A stretch of 9,665 bases of DNA, taken from Bacteroidales bacterium. Its GTDB lineage: Bacteria; Bacteroidota; Bacteroidia; Bacteroidales; GCA-2711565. Shown in pieces: positions 1 to 6,392 of the stretch; position 1 is the first letter of the stretch; the number at the start of each line of letters is the position of its first letter. The notes under the pieces were generated by a model. The model saw only the letters and a program-made list of their open reading frames with translations. It made no database searches and was not told the origin of the DNA. A program made the position numbers and the translations under genes. The stretch covers positions 1-9,665 of the forward strand of contig JAOZQX010000029.1 in the NCBI GenBank assembly GCA_029931995.1, read 5' to 3'.

Positions 1-47
1 CAGATGTTAAATACATATTAATTTTTTTACGTTTTATTTTCGGGCTG

Positions 48-78
48 CAAAATTAGAATTAATTTTTCACATAACAAA
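48..78 (-). promoter_or_regulatory. Bacteroidetes-type promoter reading out of the left edge
   Basis: Read on the minus strand, TTTG (75-78) is followed after exactly 19 bases by TAATTTTG (48-55). This matches the Bacteroidetes primary sigma consensus TTTG-N19-TAnnTTTG. Transcription would start near base 42 and run off the window, so another minus-strand gene probably begins beyond base 1. It also implies that this next gene is not solely dependent on read-through from the barrel-protein operon ending at 162. The rest of 1-161 is AT-rich and I see no other gene or strong hairpin in it. Confidence 0.6.
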
Positions 79-161
79 GTATTTAATGTAAATTATTAAT
101 CCAATATTTTACGATACAAAATTAACTAAAAATCAGAAGTGAAACATATATTTTTTTGATT

Positions 162-1325
162 TTAGAATGACCACTTCAATCGGCTGAAAAGCATGCTTCC
201 GTAATCCCCAAATTCACTGCCTGTTGAGCCGAGGAATAATTGAGCGGTGAAATTAAAATTAATATTTTCGCTTAATGAAATATCGATTGTTGGTCCCAAA
301 TAACCTGATTTGTCTCCAGGGTCGAAAATTCCTGAAAAATTAGTACTAATTAATGGTGATATTGGAAATGAAAATTGCCCAAATAATGAATATCTGGCCA
401 AAGTGAAATTTTTAGCCGACATCTCGCGATCTAATATGAACACATCTTCAATACCGGCCTTTCCATTTGTTCCGTCGCTGTTGAACAATGCAGCAGCTTG
501 AATTAGTAAGCTATTTTTAAAGGTGTAATTAGCAGTAATGGAAGCCACCAATACCCCTTTGTCTTCAGCGAAGTTGTCAAGATTTCTGAAATATGTGACT
601 TCTCCCATAAATCCGGCTCCTTCAATTTGTCCGACCCATCCAAGTCCAAACACAAAATCTTCATCATTTAAAACACCACTCATAAATTGGAAATCGTATT
701 CCCATTTATTGAATTTAAACATAGCCGCATAAGTAGCATCATTATTTCTGTCCAATTTGTAAACAAACTCTAATGAGGATGTCATTCCTGTATAATACTG
801 AATTCGAATGGCATCGCTACCTGATCTTTCCACATAATCAAAATCAAAGTAATTGAATGCATTGAAAATATCGTTGGGATTCCAGACCAGATTAATACCC
901 CAATTTATTCTTTGCCGACCAATAGTGCTTACCAGATTTCCATTGGTGTATTCAATATTTGCACGATCTAAATTGGTGTATAAAAAGAACGATCGTTCTT
1001 GGTAAATCATTCCTGTTAAATCCATTCTTCCCTGATCAATACCGGCCATATCATGCATAATGGGATAAAAATCGGAAATCATTTGACCAAAGTTGGCAAT
1101 ATTTCGCATTCCTATATGTGCACGAAAATTATTGTTGGGATACCAGCGAAAATTTAGTCTGTTTGTGATGGTATTCATTGTTTGCCATTTTTCAAAGGCA
1201 TCACTTTTCCAAAGTATCTCCATAGTTTGAAGATAGCCACTGATGCTGTAATTTTTTATTTTTTCTTGCGCAGCAACAGAGAGGGTGATAAGTAACAATA
1301 CAAGAATAATAACTGACTTTCTCAT
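162..1325 (-). CDS. Outer-membrane beta-barrel protein (porin-like), last gene of the ABC locus
   Basis: Secreted 387-residue protein. Residues 1-19 are a clear signal peptide (basic MRK, a hydrophobic stretch, then VAA before QE). The rest alternates short aromatic- and hydrophobic-rich strands with Asn/Gly/Asp-rich turns and ends in LKWSF. A C-terminal Phe on a final strand is the usual sorting signal for outer-membrane barrels. Residues 136-155 hold a GRQ-x-x-N-W-G segment followed by VWNPNDIFN, resembling a motif I recall from DUF1302-like and other porin-type proteins; the exact family needs a profile search. The gene starts 3 bases after the ATPase stop, so the two are almost certainly co-transcribed. 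Inferred role: the outer-membrane end of the transport set encoded upstream, perhaps an exit or insertion site for lipidic cargo. It is not TolC-like, having no long helical regions. Barrel call firm, function open. Confidence 0.8.
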   Translation of the reverse strand: MRKSVIILVLLLITLSVAAQEKIKNYSISGYLQTMEILWKSDAFEKWQTMNTITNRLNFRWYPNNNFRAHIGMRNIANFGQMISDFYPIMHDMAGIDQGRMDLTGMIYQERSFFLYTNLDRANIEYTNGNLVSTIGRQRINWGINLVWNPNDIFNAFNYFDFDYVERSGSDAIRIQYYTGMTSSLEFVYKLDRNNDATYAAMFKFNKWEYDFQFMSGVLNDEDFVFGLGWVGQIEGAGFMGEVTYFRNLDNFAEDKGVLVASITANYTFKNSLLIQAAALFNSDGTNGKAGIEDVFILDREMSAKNFTLARYSLFGQFSFPISPLISTNFSGIFDPGDKSGYLGPTIDISLSENINFNFTAQLFLGSTGSEFGDYGSMLFSRLKWSF

Positions 1326-1328
1326 TTT

Positions 1329-2015
1329 TTAATTCTTTTGAACATCGCTGGTAATAATTCCATCATCGATGGTTATAATTCGTCTGGCTTTATCCATTAC
1401 ACGTTGATCGTGTGTCGAAAATATAAAGGTTGTATCCAATTCTTTGTTCATTTTCAACATCAGGTCGAGCAATTCGTTAGTCGATTTTGAATCAAGGTTG
1501 GCTGTTGGTTCGTCGGCCAAAATAAATTTTGGTTTGGATGCCAATGCCCGGGCAACCGAAACACGTTGCTGCTGTCCTCCTGATAAATCGCCGGGTCGTC
1601 TGTCAATCTTATCACCAATACCAACAGTTTCGAGTAGTTCTCTCGCAATTTTGTTGCGTTCATTTTTACCTTTTCCTTGCAATTGCATGATGAAGGCTAC
1701 ATTTTCCTGAGCGGTTAAAACAGGGATTAAATTATAGGCCTGAAAAACAAAACCAATATTATTTAAACGATAATCGATTAATTGACGGGGAGGTAAATTC
1801 CCGATATTTATTCCATCAATTTCAATTTTGCCTTTGCTTGGTACATCAAGCCCACCAACCATATTTAAAAAGGTTGTTTTTCCTGATCCGGAAGGGCCGA
1901 CAATAGCGGTGAATTCTCCTTGTTTAATTGTTAAATCTATACCGTTGACTGCTTTAACAGGAATTTTAGATTCATCGTAAATTTTATGCAGATTTGATAT
2001 TTTTATTACTCCCAT
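1329..2015 (-). CDS. ABC transporter ATP-binding protein, LolD/MacB type
   Basis: Complete 228-residue cytoplasmic ATPase. Visible motifs: Walker A GPSGSGKTT at 40-48, Q-loop Gln92 in FQAYNLIP, signature LSGGQQQR at 144-151, Walker B FILADEP at 164-170 with catalytic Glu169, D-loop near ANLDS (172-176), and switch His202 in STHD. Length and the sequence around the Q-loop match the LolD/MacB/FtsE group, which works with FtsX-type permeases by mechanotransmission rather than substrate passage through the membrane. It lies 38 bases after the 412-residue permease and 3 bases before the barrel gene, so it most likely powers the two adjacent permeases. No fused permease domain, so it is not MacB itself. 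A LolD orthologue and a paralogue serving another cargo cannot be told apart from sequence alone. Confidence 0.95.
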   Translation of the reverse strand: MGVIKISNLHKIYDESKIPVKAVNGIDLTIKQGEFTAIVGPSGSGKTTFLNMVGGLDVPSKGKIEIDGINIGNLPPRQLIDYRLNNIGFVFQAYNLIPVLTAQENVAFIMQLQGKGKNERNKIARELLETVGIGDKIDRRPGDLSGGQQQRVSVARALASKPKFILADEPTANLDSKSTNELLDLMLKMNKELDTTFIFSTHDQRVMDKARRIITIDDGIITSDVQKN

Positions 2016-2053
2016 GACTATATATTTAAATATTTCTGATTCAAGTTTTTATA

Positions 2054-3292
2054 TTAATTGTTTTCGCGTATGGCCGTAGCTGGATTTAACTTCAATGCTT
2101 TTTGTGCCGGATAAATACTGGCAAGAATAGCTGTAATAATGACTAAAACTGTCGTGAATATATAGAACGAAGTTTCAGCTTCCAGGTAAACAATTGAGCT
2201 GAACCCCAGTGCATTATAACCTTCCTGAAAAGCTGCCAAACTCATTCCATAATGACCATAATATTGGATGGTTACATAGCTGATAAACAAACCAAAGAGA
2301 CCTCCGATGATTGATAGAAAAATGGTTTCCAGCATGATCATCCTGAAAAGTCTTTTATTATTCATGCCAACTGCTTTCAGCATTCCCAATTCTTTAATGC
2401 GCTCCATCACAACCATCAACATAGTATTCACAATTCCAAATGCCAATGCGATTAAGATGATTACCATAAAAATGTAGGAGAGAAAATCCATCATTTCAAT
2501 CATAGCGTTTAGTGAAGGAACGATCTTATTCCATGGACGGATGAGGATTTCTTTCTGACTAATGTTTTTAGAAAATTCATCGTTTAAAATTGTTAATACA
2601 TGATTCGTTTGCTCGTGTGTATCAAGAGTAACGGCTATTTCATTTACATCCGATGTGTTAGCACCCAACATGCGAGCAAGGTCGTTTTTTCGAACAAATA
2701 CATTTAGCTCATCAAACATGTCATTTTCAGTATCATAAATACCGACTACTTTGAAAGCTCCATAAGTAATAACTCCTTCTGTATTTGCAGCTGTAATTAC
2801 AATTTTTGAACGCAATTTAGTGTTCAATTTTTTGGCAAGTTTTTGTCCAATCACAATCGGAATTCTACCTTTTTCTTCGAGGTATTTTCCATCTGTTAAT
2901 TGTTCTGAAATTTTTGTTACTTGTTTTTCATTGGCAGCATCGATGCCGTTGAGCATTACACCTGTTCCTGTCTCTGCAGTACTCGCCATGCCCATGGCTT
3001 TAATTCGGCTACTTACTGCTTTTACTCCTTCAACTTTATTAATTTTATGGATAATGTTTTCAGGATCCTTAATTATAAATTTTAGCTCTTCGTTAAGAAG
3101 ATAATCCGGGTTGTGGATTTGAATGTTGGATATTTCGTTGCTAATAGCAGCTTCAATGCGTTGCTCCATCAATCCTTTGGCAAAGGCATAATAAATAATT
3201 CCTCCACTAAGTCCGATGGTAACAGCAATCATGATTACCAAACTTCTGAGTTTGTTTCTCCAAACGTTTCTCCAGGCTATTGACCAAATCAT
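2054..3292 (-). CDS. FtsX/MacB-family ABC permease, second of a pair (LolC/LolE-like)
   Basis: A 412-residue inner-membrane permease with the LolC/LolE layout. There is one N-terminal membrane helix (about 17-38), a large periplasmic domain (about 40-268), then three helices (about 270-294, 319-342 and 374-394). The conserved cytoplasmic coupling segment ERIKELGMLKAVGM is at 297-310, and the C-terminal tail ends in YPAQKALKLNPATAIRE-type sequence typical of FtsX-domain proteins. The N-terminal start motif WSIAWRNVWRNK closely parallels the other permease, suggesting an old duplication. The size is close to that of LolC and LolE of proteobacteria. It begins 23 bases after the stop of the other permease. 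The two probably form a heterodimer with the ATPase at 1329-2015. The cargo is unknown; lipoprotein or lipid extraction is inference from family and neighbours. Confidence 0.92.
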   Translation of the reverse strand: MIWSIAWRNVWRNKLRSLVIMIAVTIGLSGGIIYYAFAKGLMEQRIEAAISNEISNIQIHNPDYLLNEELKFIIKDPENIIHKINKVEGVKAVSSRIKAMGMASTAETGTGVMLNGIDAANEKQVTKISEQLTDGKYLEEKGRIPIVIGQKLAKKLNTKLRSKIVITAANTEGVITYGAFKVVGIYDTENDMFDELNVFVRKNDLARMLGANTSDVNEIAVTLDTHEQTNHVLTILNDEFSKNISQKEILIRPWNKIVPSLNAMIEMMDFLSYIFMVIILIALAFGIVNTMLMVVMERIKELGMLKAVGMNNKRLFRMIMLETIFLSIIGGLFGLFISYVTIQYYGHYGMSLAAFQEGYNALGFSSIVYLEAETSFYIFTTVLVIITAILASIYPAQKALKLNPATAIRENN

Positions 3293-3315
3293 TGTATTAT
3301 TTTTTAATGTTTAAA

Positions 3316-4539
3316 TTAAGACCTCATGGCTCTTAAAATTCTAAAACGTACGACATATATTATAGGGTAAAGCGATGTAAGTCCTGCAATAGCAAAGATT
3401 GCAATACCCTGATTACTGAATATGTAAGTGTCTAAAGAGAATGGCATGAAGGGTTCCATATTAAATTCCAACATCATTTTGGCCATTTCTCCTTGTAATG
3501 GAATAGGGTGGTGGTAAAGGTATTTTAGTAGAGGTAAGCTGGCTATGATGCCTGCAATTACTCCCATCATTCCTATGAAAATTGTTTCAAAAAAGACAAC
3601 AATTGCTAATTTTCTTCTATGCATCCCCACCGCAACCATGATGGCAAATTCTTTACGTCTTTCTAAAGTCATCATTAATATAGTTCCGAAAATACCAAAG
3701 GCAACGATAATGTAGAGAATTGCTAGCATAAATATACCTCCGGCATTATCACCATCAATTTGTTGAACTACATCTGGTAGCATTTTTCGCCAACCCAATA
3801 CCTCATACTTTGTTCCTAATATTTGATTGATATCATCTGCTTTATGGGCAAGATTGTCACCATCTCTCAAATCAACTACCAATGTGGAAATGAGGTTTGA
3901 ATGGTAGGGTGAAAAAACTTCCTGTACTTTACTCATGCTCATATAAGCGATGAAGTTATTCAGTTTTGGTACAGGATATTTGATAATTCCTACCACCGGA
4001 AATAAACCTGCAGCAGTTATCCCTTGATAACCTGAGCCTATGAGGGCAATAGTATCGTTGATGCCAATATTGAAATAACTAGCCAATCCTTCAGCTAATA
4101 CGATTCCATTATCTTTTTCTGTTAAAAATCGACCCTCAATCAGTTTGTTAGATATTTTTTTGCGGGGATCTTCCATGCTCGGAACGATACCCTGAATCAT
4201 TAATCCTTTGGTCATTTCACCAAATGAACCTAAGGCAAAGGTTTCGAAGCGTGGGATGACAGAAGTTACATTTTCATGTGATTCAATTTTTTCTTTAAGT
4301 GATTTGGAAAAAACAAATGAATCGTTGATGGATTTGCTTTCCCAATAACCACTGTCGTGAACCTGTATATGCCCCACTTCGGTAACCACGCTATTGATCA
4401 TGATCTCATACGATCCAATTTGCATTGATCGCATAAATAGAGCCAGAAAAACAGCCAGAAATACTGAAGCCGTGGTTATCAGAGTTCGGCGTTTATTTCG
4501 CCATAGGCTACGCCATGCTATTTTAAATAATGTATCCAT
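3316..4539 (-). CDS. FtsX/MacB-family ABC permease, first of a pair (LolC/LolE-like)
   Basis: A 407-residue inner-membrane permease. Membrane helices are predicted at about 20-40, 267-290, 311-335 and 375-398, with a periplasmic MacB-type core domain between the first two. The coupling segment ERRKEFAIMVAVGMHRRKL lies at 293-311, equivalent to the ERIKELGMLKAVGM segment of its partner. The start IAWRSLWRNKRR resembles the partner's N-terminus. Apart from these shared landmarks the two permeases differ clearly along their length, as expected for an obligate heterodimer (LolC with LolE) rather than a recent tandem copy. Its periplasmic domain is likely the contact for a periplasmic carrier; the LolA-like gene just upstream is the obvious candidate. 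I see no clean TAnnTTTG box directly before it, so it may depend on read-through from the tetR promoter or a divergent-consensus promoter in the 280-base gap. Confidence 0.92.
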   Translation of the reverse strand: MDTLFKIAWRSLWRNKRRTLITTASVFLAVFLALFMRSMQIGSYEIMINSVVTEVGHIQVHDSGYWESKSINDSFVFSKSLKEKIESHENVTSVIPRFETFALGSFGEMTKGLMIQGIVPSMEDPRKKISNKLIEGRFLTEKDNGIVLAEGLASYFNIGINDTIALIGSGYQGITAAGLFPVVGIIKYPVPKLNNFIAYMSMSKVQEVFSPYHSNLISTLVVDLRDGDNLAHKADDINQILGTKYEVLGWRKMLPDVVQQIDGDNAGGIFMLAILYIIVAFGIFGTILMMTLERRKEFAIMVAVGMHRRKLAIVVFFETIFIGMMGVIAGIIASLPLLKYLYHHPIPLQGEMAKMMLEFNMEPFMPFSLDTYIFSNQGIAIFAIAGLTSLYPIIYVVRFRILRAMRS

Positions 4540-4561
4540 GTTCTTTTTTATTATCTAATTA

Positions 4562-4576
4562 AAGGTTAAAAACCTT
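4562..4576. promoter_or_regulatory. Perfect 6-base inverted repeat upstream of the permease pair
   Basis: AAGGTT-AAA-AACCTT, a perfect inverted repeat with a 3-base spacer, lies 22 bases before the start codon of the first permease. In the minus-strand transcript it would form a small hairpin in the leader; as DNA it could be a protein-binding palindrome. It is not followed by a U-run long enough for a terminator. Its function is unproven. Confidence 0.3.
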
Positions 4577-4611
4577 ATAATTTTATTTCAGCTACTTTTT
4601 TCTGTAAACAT

Positions 4612-4657
4612 TTTCAAGTTTCAAGTTTCAAATTCTAAATCTCAAATAAATTCCAAA
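4612..4657. repeat. Heptanucleotide tandem repeat block (TTTCAAG-type)
   Basis: Five 7-base units stand in perfect register from 4612 to 4646: TTTCAAG, TTTCAAG, TTTCAAA, TTCTAAA, TCTCAAA. A sixth unit, TTCCAAA, follows at 4651-4657 after a TAAA interruption. On the minus strand the units read as CTTGAAA and TTTGAAA. The block is noncoding and lies between the LolA-like gene and the first permease. The first two units are identical and later ones progressively diverge, as in an ageing microsatellite. Confidence 0.7.
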
Positions 4658-4711
4658 AGACAATAATTAAATTCTGAGTGACGTATATTGAGTAATAATG
4701 TTTATTCGTTG

Positions 4712-4779
4712 TTTGTGATTTTTAAAATTGTGCATTGTTGTTTATTTGTAATTTATTGCTTGTAATTTGTGATTTCAAC
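4712..4779. repeat. Second heptad-phased repeat block (YTTGTRATTT units)
   Basis: The ten-base pattern YTTGTRATTT occurs four times: 4712-4721, 4745-4754, 4759-4768 and 4766-4775. From 4745 the sequence can be read as consecutive heptamers TTTGTAA, TTTATTG, CTTGTAA, TTTGTGA, TTTCAAC, so it shares the 7-base period of the block at 4612-4657 but with a different unit. With that block and the inverted repeat at 4562-4576 it accounts for most visible structure in the 280-base gap between genes (4540-4819). I see no open reading frame, tRNA or clean promoter in that gap. Confidence 0.55.
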
Positions 4780-4819
4780 AAATTTCACATAATTCATATG
4801 TTTTTCAGCGTAAAGTATT

Positions 4820-5593
4820 TTAGTTGTTTCGTGGTCTAATCCTTTTCATATTTTGTTGAGAAAAGAAAGATTCTGTAATTGCGGCTATATCAAAATCTTG
4901 AAAATTGATTTTCAATTCAGTGATATTATTTGGCTTATCTAAGGGTGAAATACTTAAAAGTGTCGGGATTTCTTTCCTATCCATTATTTCTATTTCCGAC
5001 CCTTTCGCAATATTTATTAACTCCATATAATCGTCGTAATATTCTGTGCGGAGCTGAAAATATTTTTCTTTAGCAATCCACATGATAATCTTGCCCCAAA
5101 CCACAGGTGCTTCAGGCAAAGGGATGAGTTCAACTTTATAACAGTCGAGTCCTTCAATTTCTTCTTCACCCAAAAATTTATGAGTGTAATCTTCAACAAT
5201 TGAGTTAGCCCGAACTACATCATCATTTGTAAAATCCGAACCCATCCACGATTGCATCATCATTGAGGGTGGGATTTTTATCATGCGGTTAATACTTGGC
5301 ATCCAATTCCACATATCGTTTTTACGTTTCATAAAAACTTGTCCTCTGTCGCGTGCCGGAGCCGTAATATAAATAATGTAGTAATCGTTGCCCAACGACC
5401 AGCTTTGCATGGTAAATGTTCGCGACCATTCCGGGCGCTTTACCGTCATCGTCATTGTACTAATACTCGATTTTCCAACAAATAAATTATTGGATTTTTC
5501 GACAATGTCTCGAGCCGATAAATCCTGCGCACTTAGTTGTGTAATATTTGTAATAATGAATATTAATACAATTGATCTGATTAGTGATTTCAT
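4820..5593 (-). CDS. Periplasmic LolA-like protein (outer-membrane lipoprotein-sorting protein family)
   Basis: I place the start at the ATG at 5591-5593, giving 257 residues. An upstream in-frame TTG at 5621-5623 would add ten mostly polar or basic residues before the signal peptide and overlap the tetR stop, so it is unlikely. From the ATG, residues 1-22 form a signal peptide (MKSLIRS, hydrophobic stretch, LSA before QD) and no lipobox Cys is seen, so the product should be soluble in the periplasm. Residues 115-127 (SWMGSDFTNDDVV) carry the GSDFTNDD-type motif characteristic of the LolA-like 'outer membrane lipoprotein-sorting protein' family (Pfam PF17131, from memory). The alternating strand pattern (TMTMTVKRP, RTFTMQSW, YYIIYITAP) fits the half-barrel that holds acyl chains in LolA. 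It begins 11 bases after the tetR stop, so the two share a transcript. Inferred role: shuttles a lipid or lipoprotein between the ABC permeases and the barrel protein. Confidence 0.85.
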   Translation of the reverse strand: MKSLIRSIVLIFIITNITQLSAQDLSARDIVEKSNNLFVGKSSISTMTMTVKRPEWSRTFTMQSWSLGNDYYIIYITAPARDRGQVFMKRKNDMWNWMPSINRMIKIPPSMMMQSWMGSDFTNDDVVRANSIVEDYTHKFLGEEEIEGLDCYKVELIPLPEAPVVWGKIIMWIAKEKYFQLRTEYYDDYMELINIAKGSEIEIMDRKEIPTLLSISPLDKPNNITELKINFQDFDIAAITESFFSQQNMKRIRPRNN

Positions 5594-5604
5594 TTTTTTA
5601 TGTT

Positions 5605-6192
5605 TTATTTTCTGATATAACAAAATTTATCTTTTATAGTTTCTGTAAGTATTTCAATTGGAAATAATTCGGGACTCATTATATAGTTAAATGCCATGCC
5701 ATCTAAGAGAGCTCCGAAAAGAAGGGCTTCTTGTACAGGTTTTTCCAAACCATGTGATTTGTAATATTCAACTAGCATGGCGACCATTTTACTGTATAAT
5801 TCTTCAAATTTTTCAGATAGTATTTCATTTACTTTCGGTTGAAAAAATACGGCATAATAAAGTTTCCAATATTTGTGTTTCCTCTTTACCATTTGAAGAA
5901 TTTCAGAGATGAAGTTAACCATTTCTTCCTCTGTAAGTACTCCGTCATTATCCGGATCAAATACAGCTATCATTTCAGCTAAACCAGCGGTCATGATTTT
6001 GAGGAGTAGATCTTCTTTGCTCTCAAAATAGTTGTAGAGTAAGCCCTTGGAGATATTTGCCTTTTTAGCAATTTTGCTTATTGAAGTGGGATGATAACCT
6101 TCACTTGCAAATAATTCCATGGCTGTGTCCATGATTAAAGCTTTCTTAGTTTCTCTAATTTCTTCAAATTGCTCTTCGGTTCTTGGTGCCAT
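5605..6192 (-). CDS. TetR/AcrR-family regulator with an EF-hand-like loop
   Basis: A 195-residue repressor-type regulator. The N-terminal DNA-binding domain (about residues 15-62) has the family pattern: TAMELFASEGYHPTSISKIA, then KKANISKGLLYNYFESKEDLL containing the recognition helix. The ligand-binding region is unusual. Residues 79-90 read DPDNDGVLTEEE, which fits the EF-hand loop at every key position: Asp79, Asp81, Asp83, Gly84, Leu86 and Glu90. Phe78 before the loop and a helix after it (MVNFISEILQM) also match the EF-hand layout. Such a loop is not a normal part of TetR proteins as I know them. The gene heads the locus: a palindromic operator overlaps its own promoter, implying autorepression, and the LolA-like gene follows within 11 bases. 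Likely it controls the transport genes downstream. TetR call firm; calcium sensing is a hypothesis. Confidence 0.92.
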   Translation of the reverse strand: MAPRTEEQFEEIRETKKALIMDTAMELFASEGYHPTSISKIAKKANISKGLLYNYFESKEDLLLKIMTAGLAEMIAVFDPDNDGVLTEEEMVNFISEILQMVKRKHKYWKLYYAVFFQPKVNEILSEKFEELYSKMVAMLVEYYKSHGLEKPVQEALLFGALLDGMAFNYIMSPELFPIEILTETIKDKFCYIRK

Positions 6193-6209
6193 TTTATATA
6201 TATTATGAA

Positions 6210-6223
6210 TGAACGGTCGGTCA
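6210..6223. promoter_or_regulatory. Probable TetR operator (autoregulatory palindrome)
   Basis: TGAACGGTCGGTCA is an imperfect palindrome of form TGAxCGxxCGxTCA, 18 bases before the tetR start codon. It stands out as GC-rich within a very AT-rich leader. On the minus strand it overlaps the end of the TATCTTTG box and covers the expected transcription start, the usual place for a TetR-family repressor to block its own promoter. Confidence 0.65.
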
Positions 6224-6253
6224 AAGATAAATATATTTTATTAACTAAGTCAA
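6222..6253 (-). promoter_or_regulatory. Promoter of the tetR / LolA-like operon
   Basis: On the minus strand TTG (6251-6253) is followed after 21 bases by TATCTTTG (6222-6229), matching the Bacteroidetes TAnnTTTG box exactly and the upstream element approximately. The start of transcription falls inside the adjacent operator, about 25 bases before the tetR ATG. Confidence 0.65.
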
Positions 6254-6341
6254 GAAAAAAATGAAATTTATTTAGAAAGGTGTTTTAAGTAACATATTCA
6301 CAGATGTATAGAAAATTTGAAAAAAACGAGTTTAATTTTGA

Positions 6342-6372
6342 TTTGTATCCGAATTAAAAATCCTTACTTTTG
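6342..6372 (+). promoter_or_regulatory. Promoter of the IPP isomerase gene
   Basis: On the plus strand TTTG (6342-6345) is followed after exactly 19 bases by TACTTTTG (6365-6372), an exact fit to the Bacteroidetes consensus. The expected start of transcription is near 6378, giving a leader of about 15 bases before the ATG at 6393. It diverges from the tetR promoter, with about 90 bases between the upstream elements, and is not covered by the operator at 6210-6223. Confidence 0.7.
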
Positions 6373-6392
6373 CCCGACTAAAATTCAAAAGA

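Noticed and set aside
129..161. Inverted AAATCA/TGATTT as a terminator after the barrel gene
   Set aside because: The stem is six AT-rich pairs with a loop of about 21 bases; too weak to support.
310..732. Two plus-strand open frames (63 and 64 codons) within the barrel gene
   Set aside because: Both lie antisense to a convincing outer-membrane protein gene, have low-complexity translations and no promoter; they are shadows.
1444..1710. An 88-codon plus-strand frame opposite the ATPase gene
   Set aside because: It is antisense to conserved ABC motifs (signature, Walker B), which explain the sequence fully.
2820..3104. A 94-codon plus-strand frame opposite the second permease
   Set aside because: Antisense to the periplasmic domain of a clear FtsX-type permease; hydrophobic content is a reflection of the real gene.
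162..4539. MacAB-TolC type macrolide or peptide efflux system
   Set aside because: The ATPase is not fused to a permease, there is no MacA-type adaptor, and the outer-membrane protein is a beta-barrel without TolC-like helices.
4612..4779. CRISPR array
   Set aside because: The repeat units are 7-10 bases, directly tandem or overlapping, without unique spacers of constant length.
5594..5623. Upstream TTG start for the LolA-like gene
   Set aside because: It would put ten mostly polar or basic residues before a normal signal peptide and overlap the tetR stop; the ATG at 5593 is better.
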